Source: Chitinimonas arctica (lineage in GTDB: Bacteria > Pseudomonadota > Gammaproteobacteria > Burkholderiales > Chitinimonadaceae). Taken from it: a stretch of 64,000 bases of DNA. The notes beneath the pieces are model-generated. The model did no database searches and was not told the DNA's origin. It was given only the letters and a program-made list of their open reading frames with translations. The stretch is from contig NZ_CP041730.1 in NCBI RefSeq assembly GCF_007431345.1, positions 3,410,001-3,474,000 of the forward strand, written 5' to 3'. Shown piece by piece: positions 48,972 through 57,656 of the stretch. A program made the position numbers and the translations under genes. Position 1 is the stretch's first letter; each line of letters starts with the position of its first letter.

Positions 48972-49048
48972 CGGAGTGTGGCGCAGCCCGGTAGCGCACT
49001 TGCATGGGGTGCAAGGGGTCGAAGGTTCGAATCCTTTCACTCCGACCA
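48972..49048 (+). tRNA. tRNA-Pro (GGG)
   Basis: A 77-base tRNA with acceptor CGGAGTG/CACTCCG, D arm with AGCCCGGTAGC, anticodon stem CTTGC/GCAAG around ATGGGGT (anticodon GGG), T-loop TTCGAAT and encoded CCA. A terminator follows at 49065. Confidence 0.96.
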
Positions 49049-49064
49049 GAAATAGCAGTACCAG

Positions 49065-49096
49065 ACCGGCCAGGGATCCAATCCCTGGCCGGTTTT
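49065..49096 (+). terminator. intrinsic terminator after tRNA-Pro
   Basis: ACCGGCCAGGGAT (49065-49077) and ATCCCTGGCCGGT (49081-49093) form a perfect 13-base stem with a three-base loop, followed by TTTTGTATTT. Confidence 0.92.
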
Positions 49097-49145
49097 GTAT
49101 TTGGGCGAGGTCAACGTCCTGCTGCCCGAATCCACACCATGCCAA

Positions 49146-49961
49146 TTACTCGGGCACGTGGATCTTTTCCTTGATGTGCTTGAGATTGGCGATCATGGTG
49201 AAACTCATGATCACCAGCAAGGACCAGGAACTCCATTTGCCGATATGCACAAGCGACCAGGCACCCATCTGGTTGGGATACTTCCAGATGCCGAAGAGGG
49301 TGCTGATGTTTTCCGCTAGCCAGATAAACAAGCCTATCAGCACAAAGGCCAGCAATAAGGGCATCTGCCGATCACGGTCCAGCGGGCGGAATACCACCGT
49401 GGTACGCGCATACAAGCCCAGGGCGCAAGCCGCGACATACCAGCGATAGTCGCCGATATAGTGATGGGTAAAAAAATTGATATAGATCGCCAGTGCCGCC
49501 AGGGCTGCCATCCAGTACGGCGGATGGTGGCGAATGCGTAGATCAAACAGGCGCCAGGCCTGAATGATGTAACTGCCGACCGAGGCATACATAAAACCGG
49601 AAAATAGCGGGACGCCGAACAGCTTGGTGTAGCCGTAGTCGGTATAAGCCCAGGATTTGATGCCGGCGGAAGTCTTGAATACCTCCAGCACAAAACCGAC
49701 GATATGGAACAGACAAACAGCCTTCAACTCGTCGAGGGTTTCCAGCTTGGTCGCCACCATCGCTAGCTGTATCCCCACGGCGACGATCAATAACACGTCA
49801 TAGCGGGGTACGCCCAGCACGCCGCTGCGTGGCAGCAGAAATACCGCGGCGAAGAACAAGCCGACGAACAGGCAGGCTCGCGCTTCCTTGATGCCGAAGT
49901 ACCAAAACTCGGCCAGAAAGCGCGCCATGCCGGTCAGGCCGTGGCGTGTGTGGGACGCCAT
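49146..49961 (-). CDS. DUF817 family integral membrane protein
   Basis: The 271-residue protein has about eight hydrophobic helices and family-like motifs EFWYFGIKEARACLFVGLFF, VGFVLEVFKTSAGIKSWAY, PLFSGFMYASVGSYIIQAWRLFDLRI and AENISTLFGIWKYPNQ. This fits DUF817 (YoaT-like), of unknown function. The ATG at 49961 is preceded by GGAG; an in-frame ATG at 49991 is an alternative. It is convergent with tRNA-Pro and its terminator. Confidence 0.85.
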   Translation of the reverse strand: MASHTRHGLTGMARFLAEFWYFGIKEARACLFVGLFFAAVFLLPRSGVLGVPRYDVLLIVAVGIQLAMVATKLETLDELKAVCLFHIVGFVLEVFKTSAGIKSWAYTDYGYTKLFGVPLFSGFMYASVGSYIIQAWRLFDLRIRHHPPYWMAALAALAIYINFFTHHYIGDYRWYVAACALGLYARTTVVFRPLDRDRQMPLLLAFVLIGLFIWLAENISTLFGIWKYPNQMGAWSLVHIGKWSSWSLLVIMSFTMIANLKHIKEKIHVPE

Positions 49962-49991
49962 CAGGCTCCGGTCGATCAACGTCAACGGCAT

Positions 49992-50586
49992 GTATTCTTT
50001 ACTCTGGTAGCGGTGTTCGGCGTGCTTCGCCCGATCTTCAGTGCGGACGCGGTGTTGGCATCCACCGCCTGGCGGTGGCTATCGTTCCACACTGTGCTAC
50101 CAGCATTTTACTGTGCTTCAACGCCGACGGCCTTGGTCAAATTGCGACTTTGCCTGCAAGGGGCTTGTCGCGGGAAATTCGATGGGCGGTAAAAGGGCGG
50201 GCAAGAGAAAGGCAGCCCACTACCAGGGAGGGCTGCGCCAGGAGGCAGGCATTTCCGGCTTGAATTACGTCTGTCCACTAGGTGTGTGTATTTCTATCCC
50301 TTTGGTCGCAAATACCGCAGCTAACTAGCTTCGCGAATTCTCATCATGGCGAACAATCGAGCGATGCGCTTGCGCGGAGGGGGAACGCAAGCGTTTTGCT
50401 CTTGGCGAGCGTGCGCGTTTTACTCAATAAATTCAAGCGATTGCGACCTACTACTATTGATAGTCTTCTGTTGTCCCGACCTGTTATTCGCCGGAAACCG
50501 GTTCGGCACTCTGCTTGCTAACTACGCTGACGACGGGAGGCTTTCCTCTTATCGAAGGCCCTCCTTCCTCCACGTCGTCCGTGCAA
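49992..50586. other. 595-base stretch without a recognised gene
   Basis: Short overlapping frames occur on the plus strand, but none has a credible ribosome site or a protein-like composition. A stem CGCTTGCG/CGCAAGCG (50367-50393) followed by TTTTGC is a possible plus-strand terminator. Base composition is lower in GC than the core genes. It may be decayed accessory DNA. Confidence 0.5.
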
Positions 50587-51096
50587 TCAGGCTTTGGATC
50601 CGCGAAATCCAAAACATATCGGCCCGGCAATCCAGGAATAGCGGGAGGAGTCGTGATCCTGTTCCTGTGCCTTCATATCCCGCCACCATAAAAAGGTGAA
50701 CCCCGCCAAGATTAAAAATAACACCGTCGATGAATAGGATGTGAGCTCGGTTATGGCATACGCCCGTTTCAGCGTAGTGGAGCATGCATCCGTGCATAAC
50801 ACCCGGTGAAGTATGCTTGAGCCGGCTGCCACGCATGTGGAAATGCCGGCGCCTAGTGCCATGCCGACAAAGGTTTTTTTTGATAAATCGACATTTCTTT
50901 TTTTTGCCTCGGCCTCATTGAGTTCAACATTTTCAAGTGCGCTAGCTGCATTTTTCAATGGAATGGTTGAACCCGAGCAGAAATCGAGCAAGGGTGTATA
51001 GGAATTCGGTGAAGTGCTGGCTTCGGTATAGCCCTGGTTAATGCTGATGATGTCGTAATCCGGGACATATCTGTCGCTGGGCGGTGGTGTACGCAT
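50587..51096 (-). CDS. orphan two-helix membrane protein
   Basis: The 169-residue protein is not recognised. The N-terminus is Pro/Tyr/Ser-rich (MRTPPPSDRYVPDYD, later SPNSYTPL), residues 50-75 are charged and helical, and two hydrophobic helices follow at about 75-97 and 122-141, with WWRDMK after the second. The short loop between them contains two Cys (CTDAC). The helix-loop-helix arrangement is like small pore or membrane-inserting proteins, but no function can be given. GC content is lower than in the neighbours. It lacks a clear ribosome site and no operon partner is seen. Confidence 0.55.
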   Translation of the reverse strand: MRTPPPSDRYVPDYDIISINQGYTEASTSPNSYTPLLDFCSGSTIPLKNAASALENVELNEAEAKKRNVDLSKKTFVGMALGAGISTCVAAGSSILHRVLCTDACSTTLKRAYAITELTSYSSTVLFLILAGFTFLWWRDMKAQEQDHDSSRYSWIAGPICFGFRGSKA

Positions 51097-51656
51097 GATT
51101 GTAGGTGCTTCCCCGTAAATAGATTTAATAGCTTGGATTGACTGGGTTTATACGTGCCCCGTGTCTGCATTACGTGACTTTCGGAAACTAAATATGGCTA
51201 CGGGATTTTGCTATATATGCGTCGGCGCAAGCCGCACAATGAAATTTAGCCCGCATGGAAGCGGGCTAAAGTCAGGACGAACACGGAATTCGTTAGGCCT
51301 TCGATGTCCCAGGCTTGTCGGCCTGATGGCATCGTTCCCTCCGGCCACGATGGCGGCCGTTCAGGGTGCCTCGCGGTTTCTCGTTATTGCTGCCATAAGT
51401 CCGAGAGGCGCCCTCGAAAAGGGGATAACGCGGGCTTTCCTCTCCTGCTTAGGTTGCCGGCTCAGCCGTCAAAATTCAAGCCCTTACGCTAAATATTGAA
51501 TCCGTCCGCATAGCCCTGGCCGCGCGTCGGCGGGCACGTACGTTGCTGTAAATAAGCGGTATTCCGGGTCCCTGCCTTGCGCCGCCTAGGTCTCGCGCCG
51601 TGGTCCTGTCCGACGGACGAACGATGGCTTTCCAGCCACATATGAAGGAGATAGCG
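51097..51656. other. 560-base stretch without a recognised gene
   Basis: I see no supported gene. It holds a perfect ten-base stem TTTAGCCCGC/GCGGGCTAAA (51245-51270) with no T-run. A ribosome site (GAAGGAGA) for the DUF3309 gene lies at its right end. Confidence 0.5.
51245..51270. repeat. perfect ten-base inverted repeat
   Basis: TTTAGCCCGC (51245-51254) and GCGGGCTAAA (51261-51270) flank a six-base loop in a gene-poor region. There is no T-run, so its role is unclear. Confidence 0.5.
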
Positions 51657-51815
51657 ATGAGCTTGGGTACCCTGTTATTGATCGTATTGATCTTGGTGCT
51701 GATCGGCGCCTTTCCCACCTGGCCGCATAGCCGCAACTGGGGTTATGGCCCCAGCGGCGGCCTGGGCCTGGTGGTCGTCGTCCTGGTTGTATTGGTGCTG
51801 ATGGGTCGAATTTGA
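51657..51815 (+). CDS. DUF3309 family small membrane protein
   Basis: The 52-residue protein reads MSLGTLLLIVLILVLIGAFPTWPHSRNW..., with two hydrophobic helices around PTWPHSRNWGYGPSGGLGL. This is the DUF3309 signature, a very small bacterial membrane protein of unknown function. GAAGGAGA lies seven or eight bases before the ATG; the longer frame from 51600 is rejected. It is followed at once by a 28-codon frame with a strong ribosome site. Confidence 0.9.
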   Translation: MSLGTLLLIVLILVLIGAFPTWPHSRNWGYGPSGGLGLVVVVLVVLVLMGRI

Positions 51816-51825
51816 GGAGGCCGGC

Positions 51826-51912
51826 ATGCCGCTGTCGCTTCGGGAGAGCGAACAGCTATTCGATGTCCTGAATCCGATAGTGGCAGCCGGGAAACGATAC
51901 AACCCTCAGTAG
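51826..51912 (+). CDS. possible 28-residue small protein after DUF3309
   Basis: The frame reads MPLSLRESEQLFDVLNPIVA then AGKRYNPQ and begins six bases after GAGGAGG, a near-perfect ribosome-binding sequence. It starts ten bases after the DUF3309 stop, so the two could be cotranscribed. The product is amphipathic and has no recognised relative. The support is only the ribosome site and the position. Confidence 0.35.
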   Translation: MPLSLRESEQLFDVLNPIVAAGKRYNPQ

Positions 51913-52145
51913 TAATTTCGACATGGTTGTTGAAGTCAGCACAGCAAGTGGGGCTGGAAGAGGGTAAGCGTGTACAGCTCTACCATCTTCCAATTAATTC
52001 ATATCGTTCTCGTGGCATCCCGGGCAGCGTGATGTAGTCGTGTAAGGCAGCAGGGAGCGTGTAGGTAGATTTTGTCTTGGCACGGTATTCGCTTTTTCTC
52101 GTTCAGACAGACTCTTCACAACGATAAAAAATGAAGGTGACCATC

Positions 52146-52643
52146 ATGAGCAAGCACACCAACTCGTCGCAGCAGGACTTCTCAAGAACGGCGCAGGCAT
52201 TCGGACCCTCCAGTGGCGCCGTGCTCTATACGGAGACAGGTGCGGGAACCGCCCCGGTACGTTCGCTCACGGCATTGTCTACCGATCGGCCCGAGCAAGG
52301 CGCCCTGTTGCTGAAGCTGGATCTGGAAAAAGGCGCCTGGGCTCTAGGTTTGAGTCATGGCCAGATTGGTTTTTTGCGGCCGGTGCTGCGCAAATATGCC
52401 GATCATGCGCGTCGCGAATATGTCGGCGAGATCCTCGAAATGGACTATCCCTTACCTGCGCCGGAGGACGACATGTTGCTGAGCACGCCCTATGCGGTGG
52501 AAGATATCTTTAGCGAGATCGGCAGTGACGATCGCCTTCATTTGACGCTAAGTGGCGGGACATTACCGAAGGAGCTGGCCATTTGCATGACCCTGAGCCA
52601 GGGTGACCAGCTGTTGCGTTATATCGAAGCCCGCACGGCGTGA
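52146..52643 (+). CDS. hypothetical protein
   Basis: The 165-residue soluble protein is not recognised. The middle part (about 55-110) is balanced and likely folded (ALLLKLDLEKGAWALGLSHGQIGFLRPVLRKYADH), as is the C-terminal half (LHLTLSGGTLPKELAICMTLSQGDQLLRYIEA). No signal peptide or membrane segment is seen. The ATG at 52146 is chosen over 52131 because AAGGTGA sits five bases upstream of it. It converges with the helicase gene with no space between stop codons. Confidence 0.7.
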   Translation: MSKHTNSSQQDFSRTAQAFGPSSGAVLYTETGAGTAPVRSLTALSTDRPEQGALLLKLDLEKGAWALGLSHGQIGFLRPVLRKYADHARREYVGEILEMDYPLPAPEDDMLLSTPYAVEDIFSEIGSDDRLHLTLSGGTLPKELAICMTLSQGDQLLRYIEARTA

Positions 52644-54914
52644 TCAGCCTTGGCCGGCGCCGTCGGTCTCGACATGCCACCAGCCGGGTAACAGCCGGCG
52701 CACCTTAGGGTCGGCATAACGGTCGTCTATCAGATAGAGCACGCCGCGGTCCGTTGGACTGCGGATCACCCGGCCGGCCGCTTGCACGACCTTTTGCAGG
52801 CCGGGGTATAGATAGGCGTAGTCCTGGCCTCGTCCGAACAACGCATGCAGGCATTCGCGCCGCTGTTCATTGACCGGATTGAATTGCGGTAAGCCCAGGG
52901 TGGCGACAAAGGCGCCGATCAATTGCTCGCCCGGTAGATCGACGCCTTCGGCAAAGGCCCCGCCCAGTACGGCGAATCCTATGCCCTGGGAGGACAGTCG
53001 AAATCTTTCCAGAAAAGCGGCCCGGGCCAATTCATCCATTTGGCGCGACTGCCGCCATTGCGGAATTTCCACGGCCTGTTTGGCAAGCTCGTCCGCGATC
53101 TCTTTCAGGTAATCGAAGCTGCTGAAAAAGGCCAGATAATTGCCCGGCAGTTGCCGATATTGCCGGGCGATCAGGGTGGCAATGGGTTGTCGAGAAGCGT
53201 CGCGGTCCCGGTAGCGGGTGGAGACCTGTGAAATCAAGTGCACCGTCAGTTGTTCCGCCCTGAAAGGAGATTCCACCGTCAGGCGGGGTGTGTCGGTCGG
53301 CATGCCCAGCATGCCGCAGTAATAGTCGGCTGGGCTAAGGGTGGCGGAGAACAGTACGTAGCTGTGTGCGCTTGCCAGCCGTGGGCCGAGAAAGGGCGCC
53401 GGGACGAAATTCCGTAGGCAAATCGTACTGTGCTTGCGGCCTTTTCCGCCGGGTCGATTGCTCTGGTCGAAGACGGAGTGCGGACCGAAGCTTTCAGCCA
53501 GGCGCAGGAAGTGCGTCAAGTCGAAATAGAAGCGTAACAGCGGTGCATCCAGCACCATGGGCTGGGCGTTCAGATAGTCGATGATGGCCTTGCCCGCCTG
53601 CTGCAGCACGGCAAGCAGCGAACCGGGTGGTTCGGCATAGGCTTGGTAAGGTGTTTGCTGGGCTGCTTCGAATTGGCGCCAGGCTCGCGCCAGTTTCTGC
53701 AATGGCCCCTTCAGCTCCGGCAGTTTGCGCTGGCGCAGCGCGACCAGATGGCTGCTGTCCAATTCGGCGCTATACATGGCACGGCCACGGTCCACCAGAT
53801 TGTGTGCTTCGTCTACCAGCACACCTACCCGCCATTCGTTGGCGACACGTAAACCGTGCAATAAGGCGGTAAAGTCGAAGTAATAGTTGTAGTCGCCGAC
53901 CACCACATCCACCCATCGCACCAAGTCCTGGCTCAGGTAATAAGGGCAGACCGCGTGGGTTTGCGCCACCGCCTGCAGCGTGCTCCGATCCAGTAAGCCG
54001 TGTTCCACCGCCGCCGCGCGCGCCACCGGCAGGCGGTCATAGAAACCTCTTGCCAAGGGGCAGGCTTCGCCATGACAGGCACGATCGGGATGCACGCAGG
54101 CCTTATCGCGGGCAGTCAACTCCAGCACACGGAGCGGGGTGCCTTCCTGGCGCAGCTTGCTTAGCGCATCGAGCGCCAATTGACGGCCAGGCGTCTTGGC
54201 GGAGAGAAAGTAGATCTTGTCGTGGCCGCTCGCGGGCATGGCCTTGAGCAAGGGAAACAGGGTGCCCAGGGTTTTGCCTACGCCTGTCGGCGCCTCCGCC
54301 AGCAAGGGGCGTCCCAGACGAGCTCCCCGGTAGACCGATTCGGCCAGTTGCCGTTGTCCCGCATGAAGCGCGCCGAAGGGAAAGGCGAGGTCCGTCAGAT
54401 AGGTGTCACGTTCCGCCCGGTGCCGCAATTGCGCCTCGGCCCAGGCCAGGAATCGATCGCAGAGCGAGCCGAAAAACTGTTCCAGCCCGTCCGCCTGCCA
54501 ATCTTCCAGCAATAAGGTTTCATGCTGGCGATCGACATGGTAATAGACCAGCCCCACCTGGATGGCCGGCAAGCCCAGTTGCCGGCATAGCAGGCAGGCA
54601 TAGACCCTCGCTTGCGCCCAGTGCAACTGACGATGGTTGTCCGGCATGGCAGCCAGTTCGCCTCGGTAGGTCTTGATCTCCTCCACGCGCTGCCGATCCG
54701 CATCGTAGCCGTCGCAGCGACCCCGGACGGTCAATGCGCCGTGCGTGCCGGATAGCGCGACTTCGCTGCGGTAATCGCCCGTGCGCTGCTTGCTGACGCT
54801 GAGATGGCCCGCCATGCCTTCCTCCGCCGTGGGGGCAGGCGTGAAGCGCAGATCCAGGTCGCCATGCTTGGCGGAGAACTCGCATAGCTCCCTGACGGCG
54901 ATGCGATAGCTCAT
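52644..54914 (-). CDS. PD-(D/E)xK nuclease fused to XPD/DinG-family DNA helicase
   Basis: The 756-residue protein joins two activities. Residues 1-170 carry a Cas4/RecB-like nuclease pattern: Asp68 in GRCDGYD, Glu79-x-Lys81 in EEIKTYRG, and QLHWAQARVYACLL with the Gln/Tyr motif. From about 180 an XPD/DinG superfamily 2 helicase follows, with Walker A APTGVGKT (208-215), four Cys of an iron-sulfur domain (KACVHPDRACHGEAC near 290-305 and CPYYLSQDL near 340), DEAH (VDEAHNLVD) and the C-terminal QAAGRVIRS motif VI. Its ATG overlaps the VRR-NUC stop by four bases (ATGA). Together they are probably a DNA repair or recombination pair. Confidence 0.9.
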   Translation of the reverse strand: MSYRIAVRELCEFSAKHGDLDLRFTPAPTAEEGMAGHLSVSKQRTGDYRSEVALSGTHGALTVRGRCDGYDADRQRVEEIKTYRGELAAMPDNHRQLHWAQARVYACLLCRQLGLPAIQVGLVYYHVDRQHETLLLEDWQADGLEQFFGSLCDRFLAWAEAQLRHRAERDTYLTDLAFPFGALHAGQRQLAESVYRGARLGRPLLAEAPTGVGKTLGTLFPLLKAMPASGHDKIYFLSAKTPGRQLALDALSKLRQEGTPLRVLELTARDKACVHPDRACHGEACPLARGFYDRLPVARAAAVEHGLLDRSTLQAVAQTHAVCPYYLSQDLVRWVDVVVGDYNYYFDFTALLHGLRVANEWRVGVLVDEAHNLVDRGRAMYSAELDSSHLVALRQRKLPELKGPLQKLARAWRQFEAAQQTPYQAYAEPPGSLLAVLQQAGKAIIDYLNAQPMVLDAPLLRFYFDLTHFLRLAESFGPHSVFDQSNRPGGKGRKHSTICLRNFVPAPFLGPRLASAHSYVLFSATLSPADYYCGMLGMPTDTPRLTVESPFRAEQLTVHLISQVSTRYRDRDASRQPIATLIARQYRQLPGNYLAFFSSFDYLKEIADELAKQAVEIPQWRQSRQMDELARAAFLERFRLSSQGIGFAVLGGAFAEGVDLPGEQLIGAFVATLGLPQFNPVNEQRRECLHALFGRGQDYAYLYPGLQKVVQAAGRVIRSPTDRGVLYLIDDRYADPKVRRLLPGWWHVETDGAGQG

Positions 54915-56536
54915 TCCAGCCAGCTCACGTAATAGACCTGTACTTCCACACCATGGGCGAGGAAGTAGCGGAGCCAACGTGTCTGGTTGTCCTGCAAGCG
55001 ATCACCGGGACCCTTTACCTCGATCAAGGCGTAGCGCTGTTCGGCTGGCCAGAATTGCACCAGATCGGGCAAGCCGGCCCGATTGCCGGGCAGGTCCTGC
55101 AGCATGCGCCGGAAGATCAGGCCGAGATGGGCGGCGGGGATGCAATGCAGGGCGAGCGCCAGTAGATCTTCATTAAGTGCTGGCCAGTGCACGAAGGGAT
55201 TCTGGATGCCCTGTTTGGCGCGAAAGCGCGCCGGAATGGTGGCGCGGTAGCGTTCGTTATCCAGTTCGGCCAGGCAATCGTCGAAAAGGCCCTGCCGGCG
55301 GGAATGAAAGTGTGGGCTGCCAAGGTCGGCAGGGCCTGTTTGAAAGGGATGAAAGAAGGCGCCGGGGAGAGGTGCGAAGATGGCAGGCCAGCACAATAGG
55401 CCAAACAGACCGTTCAGGAGCAGGTTTTCGACGTAGTGGACCGGTGCTGTTGCTTGATGAAGATGGTCGCGCACCGCTAGCTCCACCTGCTGCGTGGGGC
55501 GGGGTAGGCATAAGGACTGCTTGGGGAGCGTGGGCGCAGTGGGGCGCTCGTGGGGCAAGCCCAGACGCCGCGCCAATCTGGGCCGCAGGCGATCCAATTG
55601 CTGGCGATCCTGCTCGCTACAGCCCGCATCCAGGTGCGCGGAGATAAAGTTTTGGGCTTCCGCATGCCGGTTGGATTGCTCCAGCACCCGCGCCAGCCGG
55701 AAGGCCGCGCCGGGATAGTTGCAATCGCGATAGGCGGCCATGGCGGAGTAGAATTGACCGGTCCGCTCCAAGGCCTGTGCCAATGTGAACAGCAGCTTCC
55801 CTCGGCGGGAGCGCAACCAATCGGATTCGCACTGCAGGGTTTGTACATCCGCCAAGACGATGGCGGGACATTCGCCCTCGTCAAGACGTTGGCGGCAGGC
55901 GAGCAGGGCGGCATAAAAGTCGAGCTGCGCGCGAGAGGAGAATCCGCGCGCGTCAGCCGGAAAGGCGACCGGCTCGTAGACAAGGATGGCCAGGTCGGCC
56001 AGCACGAATTCCGACCAATCCTGTCTGGCATTGCCGAAGAACATCCATTGCAAGCGGGCGAGCAGCGGGCGAATCGTGAGCCGATAGACCAAGTCATCCA
56101 ATTGCGGAGACCAGCTGCGCAAGCTCCTGGGCTCAGGGTGCAGTGGCGCCAGGCTGGCGAGTTGCTCGAGCTTGCGTTGCGCGGAGCGTGCGGCCGCAAA
56201 GGTGAGCGCCAATTCCGGCTTGGTAAGCAGGCCAAACAATTGTGCCAGGCTTAGCTGCGGTTCCGCGTCCAGCCATCCCAGCGCGATCAGCGGCGCCACG
56301 GCGGCAGTCGTGTCGCCGATCTCCTCGTAACGGAGTTTGCCGTGCCGGAACAACTCTCCCTTGCGCATCATCATGCGGACCAGCATGGCCTGGGCAGGAT
56401 TAGGCAGCTGGGCGAAGTCGTCCAGAAAGCGCTGTTCTTCGTCCAGCAACAGATCCCCGTACCGCTGGGCGATCCAGTCCAGGGCCAAGCGGAAGTTGTC
56501 CAGGTAGTAGAACGGACGGGGATGGTCGGGGCGCAT
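54911..56536 (-). CDS. VRR-NUC domain protein (FAN1-like nuclease)
   Basis: The 541-residue protein starts MRPDHPRPFYYLDNFRLALDW and ends in a VRR-NUC nuclease domain: LPDLVQFW..., then EVKGPGDRLQDNQTRWL, giving the PD-(D/E)xK set Asp, Glu and Lys. The middle is helical, with a TPR-like part near 260-340 (YSAMAAYRDCNYPGAAFRLARVLEQ), as in FAN1 (KIAA1018), a structure-specific nuclease for crosslink repair in eukaryotes. A partner helicase gene downstream overlaps its stop. The frame upstream of 56536 (to 56758) is Arg- and Pro-rich and not family-like. Confidence 0.9.
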   Translation of the reverse strand: MRPDHPRPFYYLDNFRLALDWIAQRYGDLLLDEEQRFLDDFAQLPNPAQAMLVRMMMRKGELFRHGKLRYEEIGDTTAAVAPLIALGWLDAEPQLSLAQLFGLLTKPELALTFAAARSAQRKLEQLASLAPLHPEPRSLRSWSPQLDDLVYRLTIRPLLARLQWMFFGNARQDWSEFVLADLAILVYEPVAFPADARGFSSRAQLDFYAALLACRQRLDEGECPAIVLADVQTLQCESDWLRSRRGKLLFTLAQALERTGQFYSAMAAYRDCNYPGAAFRLARVLEQSNRHAEAQNFISAHLDAGCSEQDRQQLDRLRPRLARRLGLPHERPTAPTLPKQSLCLPRPTQQVELAVRDHLHQATAPVHYVENLLLNGLFGLLCWPAIFAPLPGAFFHPFQTGPADLGSPHFHSRRQGLFDDCLAELDNERYRATIPARFRAKQGIQNPFVHWPALNEDLLALALHCIPAAHLGLIFRRMLQDLPGNRAGLPDLVQFWPAEQRYALIEVKGPGDRLQDNQTRWLRYFLAHGVEVQVYYVSWLE

Positions 56537-56640
56537 GAACGGAAACGTAGACGGCGATGAATCATTCTGAGGGAACGAACGTTCACCTGGCAAGCCCGTT
56601 GGTAAAACGAAAAACCGGCGTGTCGGACTGGAGTTGTCGC

Positions 56641-57603
56641 TTATATCAAATGATCGAGCAAGTCCGGACCGAATACTTCGCGGTGTATGCGGGTGGGGCT
56701 GACGCCTCGCGCGATCAGGCTTTGCCACTGGTGCTGCATAAATCCGATGGGGCCGCACAGGAAGAATTCGGCGTCATGATCCGGCTCCTTCAATACTTGC
56801 GCCAGGTTCATGCGGCCGACCTGGTGGTAGTCGATGCCTAGGCGGTCCTGTTCCAGCGGCGATTCATAGAACACCACTTCCCGAAGCGAGGGGTGAACCT
56901 GCCTTGCGGCCGCCAGGTCCGCCCTAAGGGCATGGTGGCGCCCATTCCGGGCCGCGTGGGCGAAGACCACGGGACGGCGCGGATTGGTTTCGAGCAAGCT
57001 GTTGAGCACCGACACCATGGGGGTGATGCCCACGCCGGCCGATAGCAGCACGATAGGGTGCCGGCCCTGCAAATCGGGTACGAAGTCGCCGAAAGCCGCC
57101 GCCCCGGCCTGCAGAAGGTCGCCCTGCTGGAGGTGTGCGTTCAGCCAGTTCGATACTTGTCCTGCCGGTACGTCCCCGCATGCCGCTTCACGCTTGACGG
57201 TGATACGCCACCAAGGCCGGTTTGGCGAGTCGGACAGGCTGTACTGTCTTAACTGGCGCGTGCCGCTGCCGGCCGGCTCGATCGCGACGGTAAGGTATTG
57301 GCCCGGCTTGAAAGGGCCGGGCGATTGGCCTGCCAAGGTTTGCAGATAATAGGAGGTGGTGGTCTCGCTTTCATGGCGGACTTCCATGACGCGCAAGCTA
57401 CGCAAAGCGCCGCTGCTCACACCCGTGCGTTCGCTCAGGCGCGCTTCGGCGGCGATCAGTGCGCCGGCCAGCAGCCAATAGGCTTCGTCCCAGGCGGCCA
57501 GCAAGGGTGGGGTAGCCGCTTCGCCCAATACCTGCTGAATCGCCGCCAGCAGGTGGCGGCCGACCATGGGGTAGTGCGCCGGCGTAAGCCCTGGCGTGTG
57601 CAC
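56641..57603 (-). pseudogene. hmp: flavohemoglobin (Hmp) fragment lacking N-terminal globin residues
   Basis: The readable 320 residues match Hmp (nitric oxide dioxygenase) from near the proximal heme His onward: HTPGLTPAHYPMVGRHLLAAIQQVLG..., DEAYWLLAGALI, then the FAD domain (RQYSLSD) and the NAD domain (SAGVGITPM, FLCGPIGFM). About 84 N-terminal residues, including the distal heme-pocket Tyr and Gln, are absent. Upstream of 57603 the frame meets a stop at 57625-57627, and 57657 already begins the serine integrase on the opposite strand. The simplest reading is that a prophage integrated inside hmp. The remaining part may be translated from GTG at 57603 but could not detoxify NO without the missing globin portion. 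Confidence 0.85.
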
Positions 57604-57656
57604 TCTAACACTGGCATCCTTCGCCTACATCGAAGGCAATTTTCTGAGAAGTCCCT
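57598..57656. other. prophage left junction (att site candidate) inside hmp
   Basis: Hmp similarity on the minus strand ends close to 57603, and the integrase begins at 57657. Between them is a short inverted repeat CCTTCG (57618-57623) and CGAAGG (57631-57636) around CCTACAT, a palindrome-like arrangement often seen at serine-integrase attachment sites. The crossover dinucleotide cannot be fixed without the other end. Confidence 0.4.

Noticed and set aside
50346..50699. Plus-strand frame of 117 codons
   Set aside because: Composition is Arg/Ser/Cys-rich, no ribosome site is seen, and it partly overlaps the better minus-strand candidate.
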